Source: Planctomycetota bacterium (GTDB taxonomy: Bacteria > Planctomycetota > Phycisphaerae > Tepidisphaerales > Tepidisphaeraceae). From it: a stretch of DNA of 56,102 bases. Under the pieces are notes generated by a model. That model saw nothing but the letters and a program-made list of their open reading frames with translations, did not search any database and was not told the origin of the DNA. Positions 8,889 to 18,206 of the stretch are shown here, piece by piece. The position numbers and the translations under genes were made by a program. Numbering within the stretch: the first letter of the stretch is position 1; each line of letters begins with the position of its first letter. The stretch covers positions 1 through 56,102 of the forward strand of contig JAPLNB010000149.1 of NCBI GenBank assembly GCA_026693085.1, given 5' to 3'.

Positions 8889-10277
8889 TCAATAAACGCC
8901 CTGCTGCACCATCGCTTCGGCTATCTTGATGAACCCCGCGATATTCGCTCCGTTCACATAGTTCACGAAACTGCTGCCATTCCCGTTCTCCTTCCCGTAC
9001 TTCACGCAATTCGCATGGATCGACGTCATGATTCGCTTGAGCGCCTGATCCACTTCGTCCGCCGATCGCCGCATGCAACCGGCGTTCTGCGTCATCTCCA
9101 AACCCGAGACCGACACACCACCGGCGTTGGCCGCCTTGCCCGGCCCGTACAGGATCTTCTTCTCCATGAACACCGCGATCGCTTCTTCGGTCGACGGCAT
9201 GTTTGCCCCCTCGCTCACGCAGATGCACCCGTTCTCCACCAGGTGCCTCGCATCCGTTGCGTCTATCTCGTTCTGCGTCGCCGACGGAAACGCCAGATCG
9301 CACGGTGCGCTCCACGGCCGCTTGCCCTTCAGGAACTTCGAACCCTGAAACCGCGCCGCGTACTCCGAGATGCGCCCTCTCCGAACGTTCTTCAGTTCCT
9401 TCACCCACTCCAGCTTCTCGGGCGTGATCCCATCCCGGTCCACGATCGTTCCCTCCGAGTCGGACAAGGTCACCACCTGTGCCCCAAGCTGGTGCAGCTT
9501 CTCCACCGTGTACTGCGCCACGTTCCCGGAGCCCGACACCGTTGCGATCTTCCCCTCAATGCCCTCTCCACGCGTCTCCAGCATGGCCTGTGCAAAGTAC
9601 ACCGCGCCGTAGCCGGTTGCCTCCGGCCGCAACCGCGACCCACCCCAATTAATGCCCTTGCCGGTCAGCACGCCGTTGAACCGGTGCGTCAGCTTGCGGT
9701 ACTGCCCGAAAAGGTACCCAATCTCGCGCCCGCCCACCCCGATGTCGCCCGCCGGCACGTCAATGTCCGGCCCAATGTGACAGTACAGCTCGTTCATGAA
9801 CGCCTGGCAGAACCGCATCACTTCGCCATCGCTCTTTCCACGCGGATCAAAGTCCGAGCCGCCCTTCGACCCACCCATCGGCAGCGTCGTCAGGCTGTTC
9901 TTCAACACCTGCTCAAACGCCAGAAACTTCAACACGCCCAAGTTCACCGACGGGTGAAACCGCAAGCCTCCCTTGTACGGCCCGATCGCCGCGTTCATCT
10001 GCACCCGATATCCCCGGTTCACCTGCACCTGACCCTGGTCGTCCACCCACGTCACCCGGAACATGATCACCCGGTCCGGCACCACCATCCGATCCAAAAT
10101 CCGCGAGTCCTGGTATGCCTTGTTCTCCATCACCACCGGCATTACCGACCGCACCGCCTCCCGAACCGCCTGGTGAAACACCGTTTCCCCCGGCGACTGC
10201 GCCACCACACGCTCCATGAATGCTTCCACCGCGTCGCCGCACGTCGCCGTCGTCCTGCCCTCAATTACCGTTGACAT
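8889..10277 (-). CDS. gdhA: NADP-type glutamate dehydrogenase
   Basis: This is a full-length 462-residue hexameric-type glutamate dehydrogenase. It interconverts glutamate with 2-oxoglutarate and ammonia in the cytoplasm, the NADP enzyme usually assimilating ammonium. The substrate pocket is present (GGLRFHPSVN, KFLAFEQ, then PMGGSKGGSDFDPRGKSD with the catalytic lysine and aspartate). So are the Rossmann domain (VSGSGNVAQY) and the C-terminal SEGANMPST segment. The length is normal for the family. The ATG at 10277 is preceded by AGAGGAGAAGG, a strong ribosome binding site. A small conserved-looking gene ends 76 bp upstream on the same strand, so the two may share a transcript. The coding strand here is G-rich, mirroring the C-rich plus strand. 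Confidence 0.97.
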   Translation of the reverse strand: MSTVIEGRTTATCGDAVEAFMERVVAQSPGETVFHQAVREAVRSVMPVVMENKAYQDSRILDRMVVPDRVIMFRVTWVDDQGQVQVNRGYRVQMNAAIGPYKGGLRFHPSVNLGVLKFLAFEQVLKNSLTTLPMGGSKGGSDFDPRGKSDGEVMRFCQAFMNELYCHIGPDIDVPAGDIGVGGREIGYLFGQYRKLTHRFNGVLTGKGINWGGSRLRPEATGYGAVYFAQAMLETRGEGIEGKIATVSGSGNVAQYTVEKLHQLGAQVVTLSDSEGTIVDRDGITPEKLEWVKELKNVRRGRISEYAARFQGSKFLKGKRPWSAPCDLAFPSATQNEIDATDARHLVENGCICVSEGANMPSTEEAIAVFMEKKILYGPGKAANAGGVSVSGLEMTQNAGCMRRSADEVDQALKRIMTSIHANCVKYGKENGNGSSFVNYVNGANIAGFIKIAEAMVQQGVY

Positions 10278-10353
10278 TCCTTCTCCTCTAAGTCATTAAA
10301 TGACTAGCAAAACTGCGCACGATCAATCAAATCCCGCCGCTGCCAAGTCCTGC

Positions 10354-10656
10354 TCATTGCCTACGCCGGCAGATGCGGTCAATCGAATCCAGATAGTGCT
10401 TCAACAACCAGTACTTCTCCATGAACTCCGCCCACCCGCACTCCGGCACAAAACCTTTCTCCATCTGCTCGCCAATCGCACCCCCGGGCGTAAGGTGCGG
10501 CTTGAACTGCGACCACATCTCCGCCCACACATCGTTGGCATCCTTCGTCACCGACGCCGCCACCTTCAACAGGTGTTCCGCCTCCGTAGTCGGCGCCGAC
10601 AAGTCCAACTTCAACGCCCCTCCAAGATTGACCTGCCCGGGATCAGGCTGTGCCAT
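10354..10656 (-). CDS. Small hypothetical protein upstream of gdhA
   Basis: The product is 100 residues when started at the ATG at 10656, which follows AAGGAGG with 7-bp spacing; the longer frame to 10740 adds a low-complexity Gly-rich leader and is unlikely. It is predicted soluble and helical, with a Trp- and Tyr-containing C-terminal half (ANDVWAEMWSQFKPHL, then AEFMEKYWLLKHYLDSIDRI). I do not recognise a family. Its position immediately upstream of gdhA in the same direction suggests co-expression, but nothing in the sequence shows a role in nitrogen metabolism. Confidence 0.6.
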   Translation of the reverse strand: MAQPDPGQVNLGGALKLDLSAPTTEAEHLLKVAASVTKDANDVWAEMWSQFKPHLTPGGAIGEQMEKGFVPECGWAEFMEKYWLLKHYLDSIDRICRRRQ

Positions 10657-10819
10657 TCCATGTCCTCCTTCATGTGCCGCGCCGCCGTCCCCCCCCCCAC
10701 CAGCCGCATCGCCCGATGCACCTACACCCGGTTTCTCCACACAAGAGCAGCTAATCTATCCCCCCCTCACAGGCCCAACAAGCCAGTCAATAGCCCATCC
10801 ACTACTCATAAAATACCCA

Positions 10820-10850
10820 TTACATATACCCTTCTTATTGCTCATATAAT
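10820..10850 (+). promoter_or_regulatory. Candidate promoter of the LuxR-type gene
   Basis: The region 10740-10920 is much more AT-rich than its surroundings. It holds TTACAT at 10820-10825 and a perfect TATAAT at 10845-10850, separated by 19 bp (18 bp if the -35 box is read one base later). It points toward the regulator gene at 11048. The spacing is slightly long and the untranslated leader would be about 190 bases, so this remains a candidate. Confidence 0.3.
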
Positions 10851-11047
10851 ACACACATACTCCACAGTGATAGGTGTTGTTGGAGATAAGTTAGTTACGT
10901 ACATGCGAGTATAAGACCCATCCCATTCCGCACTTCGGCGCGTTCGATGTATCTGCCGCCCCTCCTTGATTATCAACGCCGTTGCGGCGATCATGTGGCG
11001 GTCAGCGACCCGTGGCCATCGGCCGTGGGTATTACATGGGTAACTTA

Positions 11048-12043
11048 ATGGCCAAAAGAATTTCTCGCAAAAGTATGCATCGTCGGGTGATTCGCGTTTC
11101 CCAGACCCCGCTGCAACCGCCGCTAGCCGCCAACCACCCGCGTTCACTTGCCGAAGTCGAACTCGCTCTCCGGGAACGCATCAAAGAACTCGAGTGCCTC
11201 TACACCATCTCCAGCCTCCGCGAACTGCACTACCATTCCGTCGATCACTTCCTCCAAGGCGTCGTCAACTACCTCCCCCGCGCTTGGCAGTTCCCCGAAT
11301 ACGCCTGCGCTCGTATCGCCCATGGCCAACGCCAGTACCTCAGCGAAGAATTCAAGGAAGGTCGCTGGCGCATGGCCGCCGAAGTCCGCGTCGATGGCAA
11401 ACCCGAAGGCGCTGTCGAAGTCTTCTATGCGGCCGGCGTCCCCGTCCTCCCCGAAGGACCCTTTCTCAGAGAGGAATATGCCCTCATCCGCGTCGTCGCC
11501 GAAGGCGTCGGCAGCGCCCTGATGCACCTCCAGGTCGAATCCGACCTCCGCGATGCCCACGAAGCCCTCCGCCACCAGCACCAGGCACTCCAGGAAAGCA
11601 ATGTCACCCTCCGCACCGTCCTCTCCCGACTCGAAGAAGAGAAACGCGAGATCCGCGCCTCCATGCTCGCCAATATCCAGAAGATCATCATGCCCATCGT
11701 CTTCGAGCTCGAACTCGCTGTCGCCGGCCGCGAACGCTCCTATGTCACCCTCCTCCGACAAAGCCTTCAGGAAGTTGCCTCCCCCTTCCTCACCCAACTC
11801 TCCCGCGAACACCTCGAACTGACCCCCGTCGAAATCGCTATCTCCACCATGATCCGCAATGGCCTCTCCACCAAGGAAATCGCCCAACTCCGCTGCATCT
11901 CCGAAGCCACCGTCCGACGACACCGCGAGAACATCCGCCGCAAACTTGGCCTCAAGAACCACAAGGCCAACCTCGTCACCTACCTCCAGTCCTCCTCCAC
12001 CCCAACCGCAATGACTTACGCGACGGAAAGGGGTCATTCCTGA
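11048..12043 (+). CDS. LuxR-type transcriptional regulator with sensory N-terminus
   Basis: The product is 331 residues from the ATG at 11048; ATGs at 10982 and 11036 are also in frame and no start has a clear ribosome binding site. The C-terminal 65 residues form a LuxR/FixJ helix-turn-helix (LTPVEIAISTMIRNGLSTKE, then ISEATVRRHRENIRRKLGL). A coiled coil (about 175-225, SDLRDAHEALRHQ to LEEEKREIRA) joins it to an N-terminal region resembling a GAF/PAS-like sensor that starts with LRERIKELECLYTISSL. Such regulators bind DNA as dimers after a signal is sensed or passed by a kinase; no receiver Asp domain is evident. The target genes are unknown. A GT-rich, gene-free stretch of about 310 bp follows. 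Confidence 0.8.
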   Translation: MAKRISRKSMHRRVIRVSQTPLQPPLAANHPRSLAEVELALRERIKELECLYTISSLRELHYHSVDHFLQGVVNYLPRAWQFPEYACARIAHGQRQYLSEEFKEGRWRMAAEVRVDGKPEGAVEVFYAAGVPVLPEGPFLREEYALIRVVAEGVGSALMHLQVESDLRDAHEALRHQHQALQESNVTLRTVLSRLEEEKREIRASMLANIQKIIMPIVFELELAVAGRERSYVTLLRQSLQEVASPFLTQLSREHLELTPVEIAISTMIRNGLSTKEIAQLRCISEATVRRHRENIRRKLGLKNHKANLVTYLQSSSTPTAMTYATERGHS

Positions 12044-12353
12044 TTACTTGCTGCTCGGGGCGAGAAGCGGGACGCTTCCGATTGTCGTGAATACAACGCA
12101 CGTCCATGACCCGCTGTATCCCCTGACCGACTTCCGCCACGGAACGCCCTCGGACACACCGAGCGACGGGTTACTCGACGCCTTGAGCACCGTCGGCCAT
12201 GTCCTGGTCACCGCCGCCAGGCGTAGTCAGGCCTTTACGCCCCCAACCCCTCCAGTGGCCCGCATTGCATTGCGCCGCCCGCTCACCCCATTCTCCCATT
12301 CCAAGTTGCTTCCACTCAATCCCTCCCCCCCTTTGTTCCGATAATTAACTTGA
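12044..12353. other. Gene-free spacer
   Basis: This 310-bp stretch separates the regulator from the dehydratase gene. An open frame from 12048 would encode 98 residues without recognisable features, low in charged residues and with no ribosome binding site, so I do not call it. The last 60 bp are pyrimidine-rich and end in an AT-rich patch (ATAATTAACTTGA) just before the ATG at 12354. No heptamer array or terminator hairpin was recognised here. Confidence 0.4.
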
Positions 12354-13565
<1,212 letters not shown>

Positions 13566-13616
13566 CCCCCACTGCTCTTCCAACACGCCTCCCCCTCATC
13601 ATCAGAATCAGACCCG

Positions 13617-13679
13617 TTTCGAGTCTCGAGCTTCCGATCTCGAATTCCCGGCGTCGAATCCTGGGTTGCGAATTTTAAG
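13617..13679. repeat. Heptamer array (TTTCGAG/NNTCGAA family)
   Basis: Nine consecutive 7-mers can be read from 13617. TTTCGAG, TCTCGAG and TCTCGAA are the clearest, alternating with diverged units such as TTCCCGG and CGTCGAA. The array starts 51 bp after the dehydratase stop and precedes an AT-rich patch near 13680-13720 that may carry the promoter of the ParA-like gene. The same family recurs at 39585-39605. Confidence 0.55.
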
Positions 13680-13845
13680 CTTTTTACATGACCCAATAAT
13701 AACTTGTCCTATAACTTTAAAGATTTGCGCCCCTCCTCGCCGATGCTGTCACAAAGAATCAGGCCCCGTTCTTGATGTGATAGGGCCTCCCTCGATATCC
13801 TTGCGGCCACGGAACCGGCCGCTCTTCGACCACGGAAGGTGTGAT

Positions 13846-15168
13846 ATGCGGACGATCGCGATTATCAATCAAAAAGGTGGCTGCGGTAAGACGACGACCA
13901 GCATCAATCTGGCCGCCTGCCTCGCTCGTCTCGGACACAAGACCCTCCTCGCCGATATGGACCCCCAGGGCCACTGCGCCGTAGGCCTCGCCGTCCCCGA
14001 AGACCAGGTCGAACGAACCATCTACGATACCCTCATCCAGGAGTGCGACGGCAAGGTCGCCCAACTCCCCGACGTCGTCTGGCAAATTGCCTCCGACTTC
14101 GACCTCGCTCCCTCCAACATCGCCCTCGCTGCCTTTGAACAGACCTTCGCCGGCCGCGACGGCCGCGAAGACCGCCTCGCCAAATCCCTCGACTCCGTCC
14201 GCGCCAGCTACTCCTGGTGCATCATCGACTGCCCGCCCTCCGTTGGCCTCCTTACCTTCAACGCACTCAAGGCCTGCGACGAAGTCATCGTCCCCGTCGA
14301 AACCGGCTTCTTCAGCCTCCATGGCCTCACCAGGATGATCGAAACCCTCGATCTCATGAAGGACAAGTGCGGCAAGGACATCCACGTCCGCGTCCTTCCC
14401 ACTCAATATGACACCCGCACCAAGCTCGCCCGCGAAGTCCTCGCCGAACTCCGCAACAAGTTCCGCGACCACCTTATGACCTCCACCGTCAACTTCAACA
14501 CCAAGCTCAAGGAAGCCGCCTCCTTCGGCCAACCCATTACCGAATACGACCCCGGTTCCCGTGGCTACAAAGACTTCGTCAACCTCGCCCGCGAACTCAT
14601 GGGCCACCGCCCCGTCGAAATCGAAGCCACTGTCCCCGAACGTCTCTCCCGACCCGCCGAACTCGTCCAACGCGCAAGACAACTCGCCCAGCTCACCAAC
14701 GTCCAATTCGGCCGCACCACCGTCTCCACCGAAATCGTCGAATCCACCCCCTCCGTCGCCACCCTCGAAACCCCTGCCGACCCCGCACACTCCCTCATCG
14801 CCAACCGCCTCGCCGCCCTCGAAACCGCCGACGAGCCCACCCCCGCCTCACCCCCCCAGAAAACCACCGAACAGAAAATCGCCGAGTTCTACGGCGTCAA
14901 GCAGGTCGGCCCCGACGTCGTCTTCCGCGCCCGCTTCCAGGACGCCAAAGCAGTCACCGTCGCCGGCGATTTCAACAACTGGTCCTCCGACGCCACCCCC
15001 ATGGAAACCGATTCCCGCCAAGGCGAATGGCGAATGTGCCTCCCCCTCACCCCCGGCCGCTACCGCTACCGCCTCGTCGTTGACGGCAAATGGATCACCG
15101 ACCCCAATAACCAATACGTCGAAGCCAACCAGTTCGGCGAACTCAACAATATCGTCGAAGTCGAATAA
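13846..15168 (+). CDS. ParA/Soj ATPase fused to CBM48-like domain
   Basis: The ATG at 13846 follows GGAAGG at proper spacing and gives 440 residues; the same frame is open for 600 bp upstream only by chance. Residues 1-260 are a complete ParA/MinD-type ATPase: deviant Walker A KGGCGKTT with the signature lysine (10-17), LADMDPQG, Walker B-type CIIDCPPS, and the VPVETGFFSLHGL segment. A Pro/Ala/Thr-rich linker follows (about 290-350). Residues 355-440 form a CBM48/AMPK-type glycogen-binding domain (VTVAGDFNNWSSDATPM, GRYRYRLVVDGKWITDPNN). ParA proteins position chromosomes or protein complexes by cycling on DNA or membranes. The C-terminal module suggests binding of glycogen or another alpha-glucan, or use of the fold as a protein-interaction domain. 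No ParB gene is adjacent; the next gene is a degenerate relative. Confidence 0.9.
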   Translation: MRTIAIINQKGGCGKTTTSINLAACLARLGHKTLLADMDPQGHCAVGLAVPEDQVERTIYDTLIQECDGKVAQLPDVVWQIASDFDLAPSNIALAAFEQTFAGRDGREDRLAKSLDSVRASYSWCIIDCPPSVGLLTFNALKACDEVIVPVETGFFSLHGLTRMIETLDLMKDKCGKDIHVRVLPTQYDTRTKLAREVLAELRNKFRDHLMTSTVNFNTKLKEAASFGQPITEYDPGSRGYKDFVNLARELMGHRPVEIEATVPERLSRPAELVQRARQLAQLTNVQFGRTTVSTEIVESTPSVATLETPADPAHSLIANRLAALETADEPTPASPPQKTTEQKIAEFYGVKQVGPDVVFRARFQDAKAVTVAGDFNNWSSDATPMETDSRQGEWRMCLPLTPGRYRYRLVVDGKWITDPNNQYVEANQFGELNNIVEVE

Positions 15169-15219
15169 CCGCGGCGTAGCTGCATTGACAACAGGAGAAA
15201 CACAACCGTCCTTCGTGAC

Positions 15220-15307
15220 TTGTTATTGGTTATTTGTTATTTGTTCTTCGCGGCACCCCATTGACTCCCAAACCCCGCGAATCACAAATAATAACTAACA
15301 AATAACG
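15220..15307. repeat. Inverted pair of heptamer arrays
   Basis: At 15220-15247 four 7-mers of the TTGTTAT/TGGTTAT family run in tandem. At 15280-15307 four 7-mers of the complementary family (AATAATA, ACTAACA, AATAACG) follow. The two arrays can pair imperfectly around a 32-base GC-rich loop, giving a long AU-rich hairpin between the stop of the ParA-like gene and the start of its partner. It could attenuate or separate expression of the two genes. It lacks the GC stem of an intrinsic terminator. The same family appears at 35416-35450. Confidence 0.7.
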
Positions 15308-15365
15308 CCCCCAAACGCCGTCCGTGTCTTGATCTCCGAGTTTTCCGTGGCGAATTGGCATCCGT

Positions 15366-16817
15366 ATGTCCGATCAACCCTCCAACCGCCCCAGCCTCTC
15401 TGATATCAGCCACCTGTTCCTCAGCAGCGTGCGCCAGAAGCAGATGGGCTCCACCCCCACCCCCCGCCGAAAACCCCCAGCCCGTAAACCCTCCATTGAC
15501 CTCACCCCCGAAGAAATCCAGCAAGTCATTGGCCCCGAAACCCCCGACCAGCCCATCCCCCGCCCTCCCGTCACTGCCGTCATCGCCTCTCATCTCGGCT
15601 CCCGGCAACTCGACGCCGCCCGGCTCTACGCCCGTCACCTCGCCGCCTCCGGCAAACGCGTCGGCCTCATCGCCATCGATCCCTCCGAGTTCCACCTCTT
15701 CCGTTTCGACCCCCTCTCCTCCTCCGAACCCCCGGAACCCCTCGAAACCGCCTGCTTCGACCCCCGTGCCATCACCGATGCCATCAACGAACTCTCCTGC
15801 GACCTCGATACCTGGCTCATCCTCACCGAAAACACCCGCGCCGCCGAATCCCGCGCTCTCCTCCGCCAACTTCCCCGCTGGGTCGTCCTCTCCACCTGCG
15901 ACCACGAAGGCATCGTCGCCTGCTACCGCGCACTCAAAGGCCTCTCCGACCTTCATCCCAACGGCCCCAGCCTCCGCCTCGCTGTCCTCGACGCCAAAAC
16001 CCCCGCCGAATCCCAAGCCGTCCACCAACGCCTCGCCAACGTCTGCCGACAATTCCTCAACTGGCAACTCGCTAACGAACCCCTCTGCCACGAGAACCCC
16101 CACATCTCCGAATCCCATGTCATCTCCTGCCATCTCGCTCACGACAAAGCCCAACTCGCTGCCGCCTCCCATTGGCAGGTTGTCTCCGACTTCCTCGCCC
16201 ACGCCAACACCGCCCCTCCCCTCGACGACCCCCAAGACGCTCCGTCCCAACCCGCGATCCAACTCCAACTGCCCACTCCCCCCACCCCTGAAACCGTTTC
16301 CCCGCTCGCCGATTCACCCCAGGAGATACCCATGCCCACAATCCAACCTCACATTGACCGCCGCTCACTCTCTGCCCCCTCTTCTCTCTCCGAAGTCATC
16401 GACCTCCCCCAATCCGATACCTCCGACTCCGCCCTGATCCCCATCCTCATCCAGCACTGGAATGGCGAAGTGATCGAAACCCCGCTCCGCCCCCCCATGT
16501 GCCCCGACGCTCGCCTCGCCGTCAGCCGCGACCGTCGCCTCGTCCTCATCGCCACCGCCGGAACCGCGCTGGCCGACCTCAAAACCATTTCCCAAGCGTA
16601 CCGCTGGGTCATCGACAACCGCGCCCTGCTCACCATGGCACTCCCCCAGTTCTCCCTCGACGCCCACCAACTCCCTCACCTTCGCCTCTTGGTTGACCAA
16701 GCCGACCTCAACCCCGACATCCTCAAATCCGTCCTCTCCGCCGACACGGTTACCGTCCACACCTATCGCCGCGTCAAATGGGGCCCCCGCACCGGCCTCC
16801 TTCTCGACGCCGCATGA
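15366..16817 (+). CDS. Degenerate ParA/MinD-like partner protein
   Basis: This 483-residue protein follows the ParA-CBM48 gene by about 200 bp in the same direction. Residues 68-105 read like the start of a MinD/ParA/FlhF fold (PVTAVIASHLGSRQLDAARL, then ARHLAASGKRVGLIAIDPSE), but the phosphate-binding lysines of Walker A are gone, so it should not hydrolyse ATP in the usual way. A Pro-rich linker occupies about 290-350. The C-terminal 130 residues (PILIQHWNGEVIETPLR onward) form a second small domain I do not recognise. I infer a non-catalytic partner or regulator of the upstream ATPase, based on position and the residual fold. Confidence 0.65.
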   Translation: MSDQPSNRPSLSDISHLFLSSVRQKQMGSTPTPRRKPPARKPSIDLTPEEIQQVIGPETPDQPIPRPPVTAVIASHLGSRQLDAARLYARHLAASGKRVGLIAIDPSEFHLFRFDPLSSSEPPEPLETACFDPRAITDAINELSCDLDTWLILTENTRAAESRALLRQLPRWVVLSTCDHEGIVACYRALKGLSDLHPNGPSLRLAVLDAKTPAESQAVHQRLANVCRQFLNWQLANEPLCHENPHISESHVISCHLAHDKAQLAAASHWQVVSDFLAHANTAPPLDDPQDAPSQPAIQLQLPTPPTPETVSPLADSPQEIPMPTIQPHIDRRSLSAPSSLSEVIDLPQSDTSDSALIPILIQHWNGEVIETPLRPPMCPDARLAVSRDRRLVLIATAGTALADLKTISQAYRWVIDNRALLTMALPQFSLDAHQLPHLRLLVDQADLNPDILKSVLSADTVTVHTYRRVKWGPRTGLLLDAA

Positions 16818-16887
16818 AGAACAGGGACAAAACCAGGGACGGGAGCTGTTTGCCTTCCCTCCAACCAGCATCCCCCCACCTACATGC

Positions 16888-16922
16888 TGACGATTAGCAA
16901 CTGACAACTGGCAACTATCAAA
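16888..16922. repeat. Heptamer array (TGACAAC family) at convergent 3' ends
   Basis: Five tandem 7-mers (TGACGAT, TAGCAAC, TGACAAC, TGGCAAC, TATCAAA) fill the space between two convergent genes. The last unit overlaps the stop codon of the Mrp gene at 16918-16920, so the end of that gene is formed by the array. The complementary family occurs at 24071-24098. Confidence 0.75.
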
Positions 16923-17994
16923 CAATATTCAACTTCACCCCCCGCGGCCTCAGATTCCTAATACTCACCTGCGCCGCCAGATTCTGCACCACCGCCTCCA
17001 GCACTCCCTTCAGCTTCGCGTTCTTCTCCTCATCGAAATTAGCCAATGGCGTCCCCGCGTCGCTGTTTATCCGCAAGTCCGGATACATCGGTATCGCCCC
17101 CAAAAACGCCAATCCCAACCGCTGCGCCGCCTGCTCCGCCCCTCCTCGCCCAAACAGGTCATGCTCCACACCCGTTGCCGGGTCCACGTAATAACTCATA
17201 TTCTCCACGATCCCCAGCACCGGCACCTCAAGCTGCTGAAACATGTGCGCCGCCCGAATGCAATCGTCCAACGCCACCTGCTGCGGCGTCGCCACGATCA
17301 CCGCCCCCGTCAACGGCAACAACTGGCACAACGTCAACGGCACATCCCCTGTCCCCGGCGGCAAATCCACAACCAGATAGTCCAACGCCGGCCATTCCGT
17401 ATTGTCCACCAACAACTGCTTAAACGCCCCATGCGCCATCGGCCCACGCCAGATCAACGGCTTGTCCTCCTCCACCAAACTCCCAATCGTCACCGCATGG
17501 ATCCCATGCACAAAGTGTGGCACCAGCTTGTTCCCCCGCATCCCAGGCAACTGCCCCTTGATCCCCAGCATCGTCGGCATCGATGGCCCGTAAATATCCC
17601 CATCCATCAGCCCGACCGCCGCACCATGCCTCGCCAATCCCACCGCTAAATTCACCGCCACCGTCGATTTTCCAACACCCCCCTTGCCAGCCCCGACCGC
17701 GATCACATTCTTCACCTGCGGCAAAACCTCCTTGGGCTGCTCAGGCCCTCGCGTCGCCGCCGAAAACCGCACCCTCACCTCTGCCGCCCCAATCCGCTTG
17801 ACCGCTTGTTCCACGTCTTTCTGAATCGTCGCCTTCAACGGACACGCCGGCGTCGTCAATTCAACATGAACGTCAACGCGGTTAGCCGCAACTTTGACGT
17901 CCTTAACCATATTCAACGACACAAGATCCTTATGCAGCTCAGGATCCTTAACCGTGCGTAGCGCCGCCATCACCTGATCGTGATTCAGAACCAT
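16918..17994 (-). CDS. mrp: Mrp/NBP35-family Fe-S carrier ATPase
   Basis: The 358-residue protein has the standard two-part Mrp layout. An N-terminal MIP18/DUF59 domain (VMAALRTVKDPELHKDLVSL, with TPACPLK around residue 48-54) is followed by a P-loop domain with GKGGVGKS (103-110), GDIYGPSMP and DLPPGTGD. Mrp proteins bind and transfer iron-sulfur clusters to cytoplasmic targets. The CxxC pair usually found after ENMSY is missing: the segment reads ENMSYYVDPATGVEHDLFG. The dimer-bridging cluster of ApbC-type proteins therefore cannot form in the standard way, as in some other bacterial Mrp lineages that also lack it. The stop codon lies in a heptamer array. The gene is monocistronic. Confidence 0.93.
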   Translation of the reverse strand: MVLNHDQVMAALRTVKDPELHKDLVSLNMVKDVKVAANRVDVHVELTTPACPLKATIQKDVEQAVKRIGAAEVRVRFSAATRGPEQPKEVLPQVKNVIAVGAGKGGVGKSTVAVNLAVGLARHGAAVGLMDGDIYGPSMPTMLGIKGQLPGMRGNKLVPHFVHGIHAVTIGSLVEEDKPLIWRGPMAHGAFKQLLVDNTEWPALDYLVVDLPPGTGDVPLTLCQLLPLTGAVIVATPQQVALDDCIRAAHMFQQLEVPVLGIVENMSYYVDPATGVEHDLFGRGGAEQAAQRLGLAFLGAIPMYPDLRINSDAGTPLANFDEEKNAKLKGVLEAVVQNLAAQVSIRNLRPRGVKLNIV

Positions 17995-18206
17995 TCAGAG
18001 TCCTTTCCATGATTCAAGGCCGAGGATTATAGGGACGACCATCCAATTTAGCACCAGCCCCACCCACCAATCCCCCCTTCGCTTTCTGGAGCCTCGGAGG
18101 CATATCCGGGCCCTCTGCTCTCTCTCCCATGCTCCTCCTTTGCCTCTCTGCCATTCCCCTCTATCACCCCTATCGCCGCATGCTCGGTCTGCAATATCAT
18201 CTACCT

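Noticed and set aside
8745-10274. Long plus-strand frame of 509 codons
   Set aside because: It is antisense to gdhA over its full length and is rich in His/Arg/Pro with no domain; an artefact of GC-rich coding DNA.
12048-12344. 98-codon frame after the LuxR-type gene
   Set aside because: No ribosome binding site, no recognisable segment, and pyrimidine-rich low-complexity end.
13846-15168. Plasmid partition locus or origin
   Set aside because: A ParA alone is insufficient: no ParB, no parS-like 16-bp palindrome and no DnaA boxes were noticed nearby.
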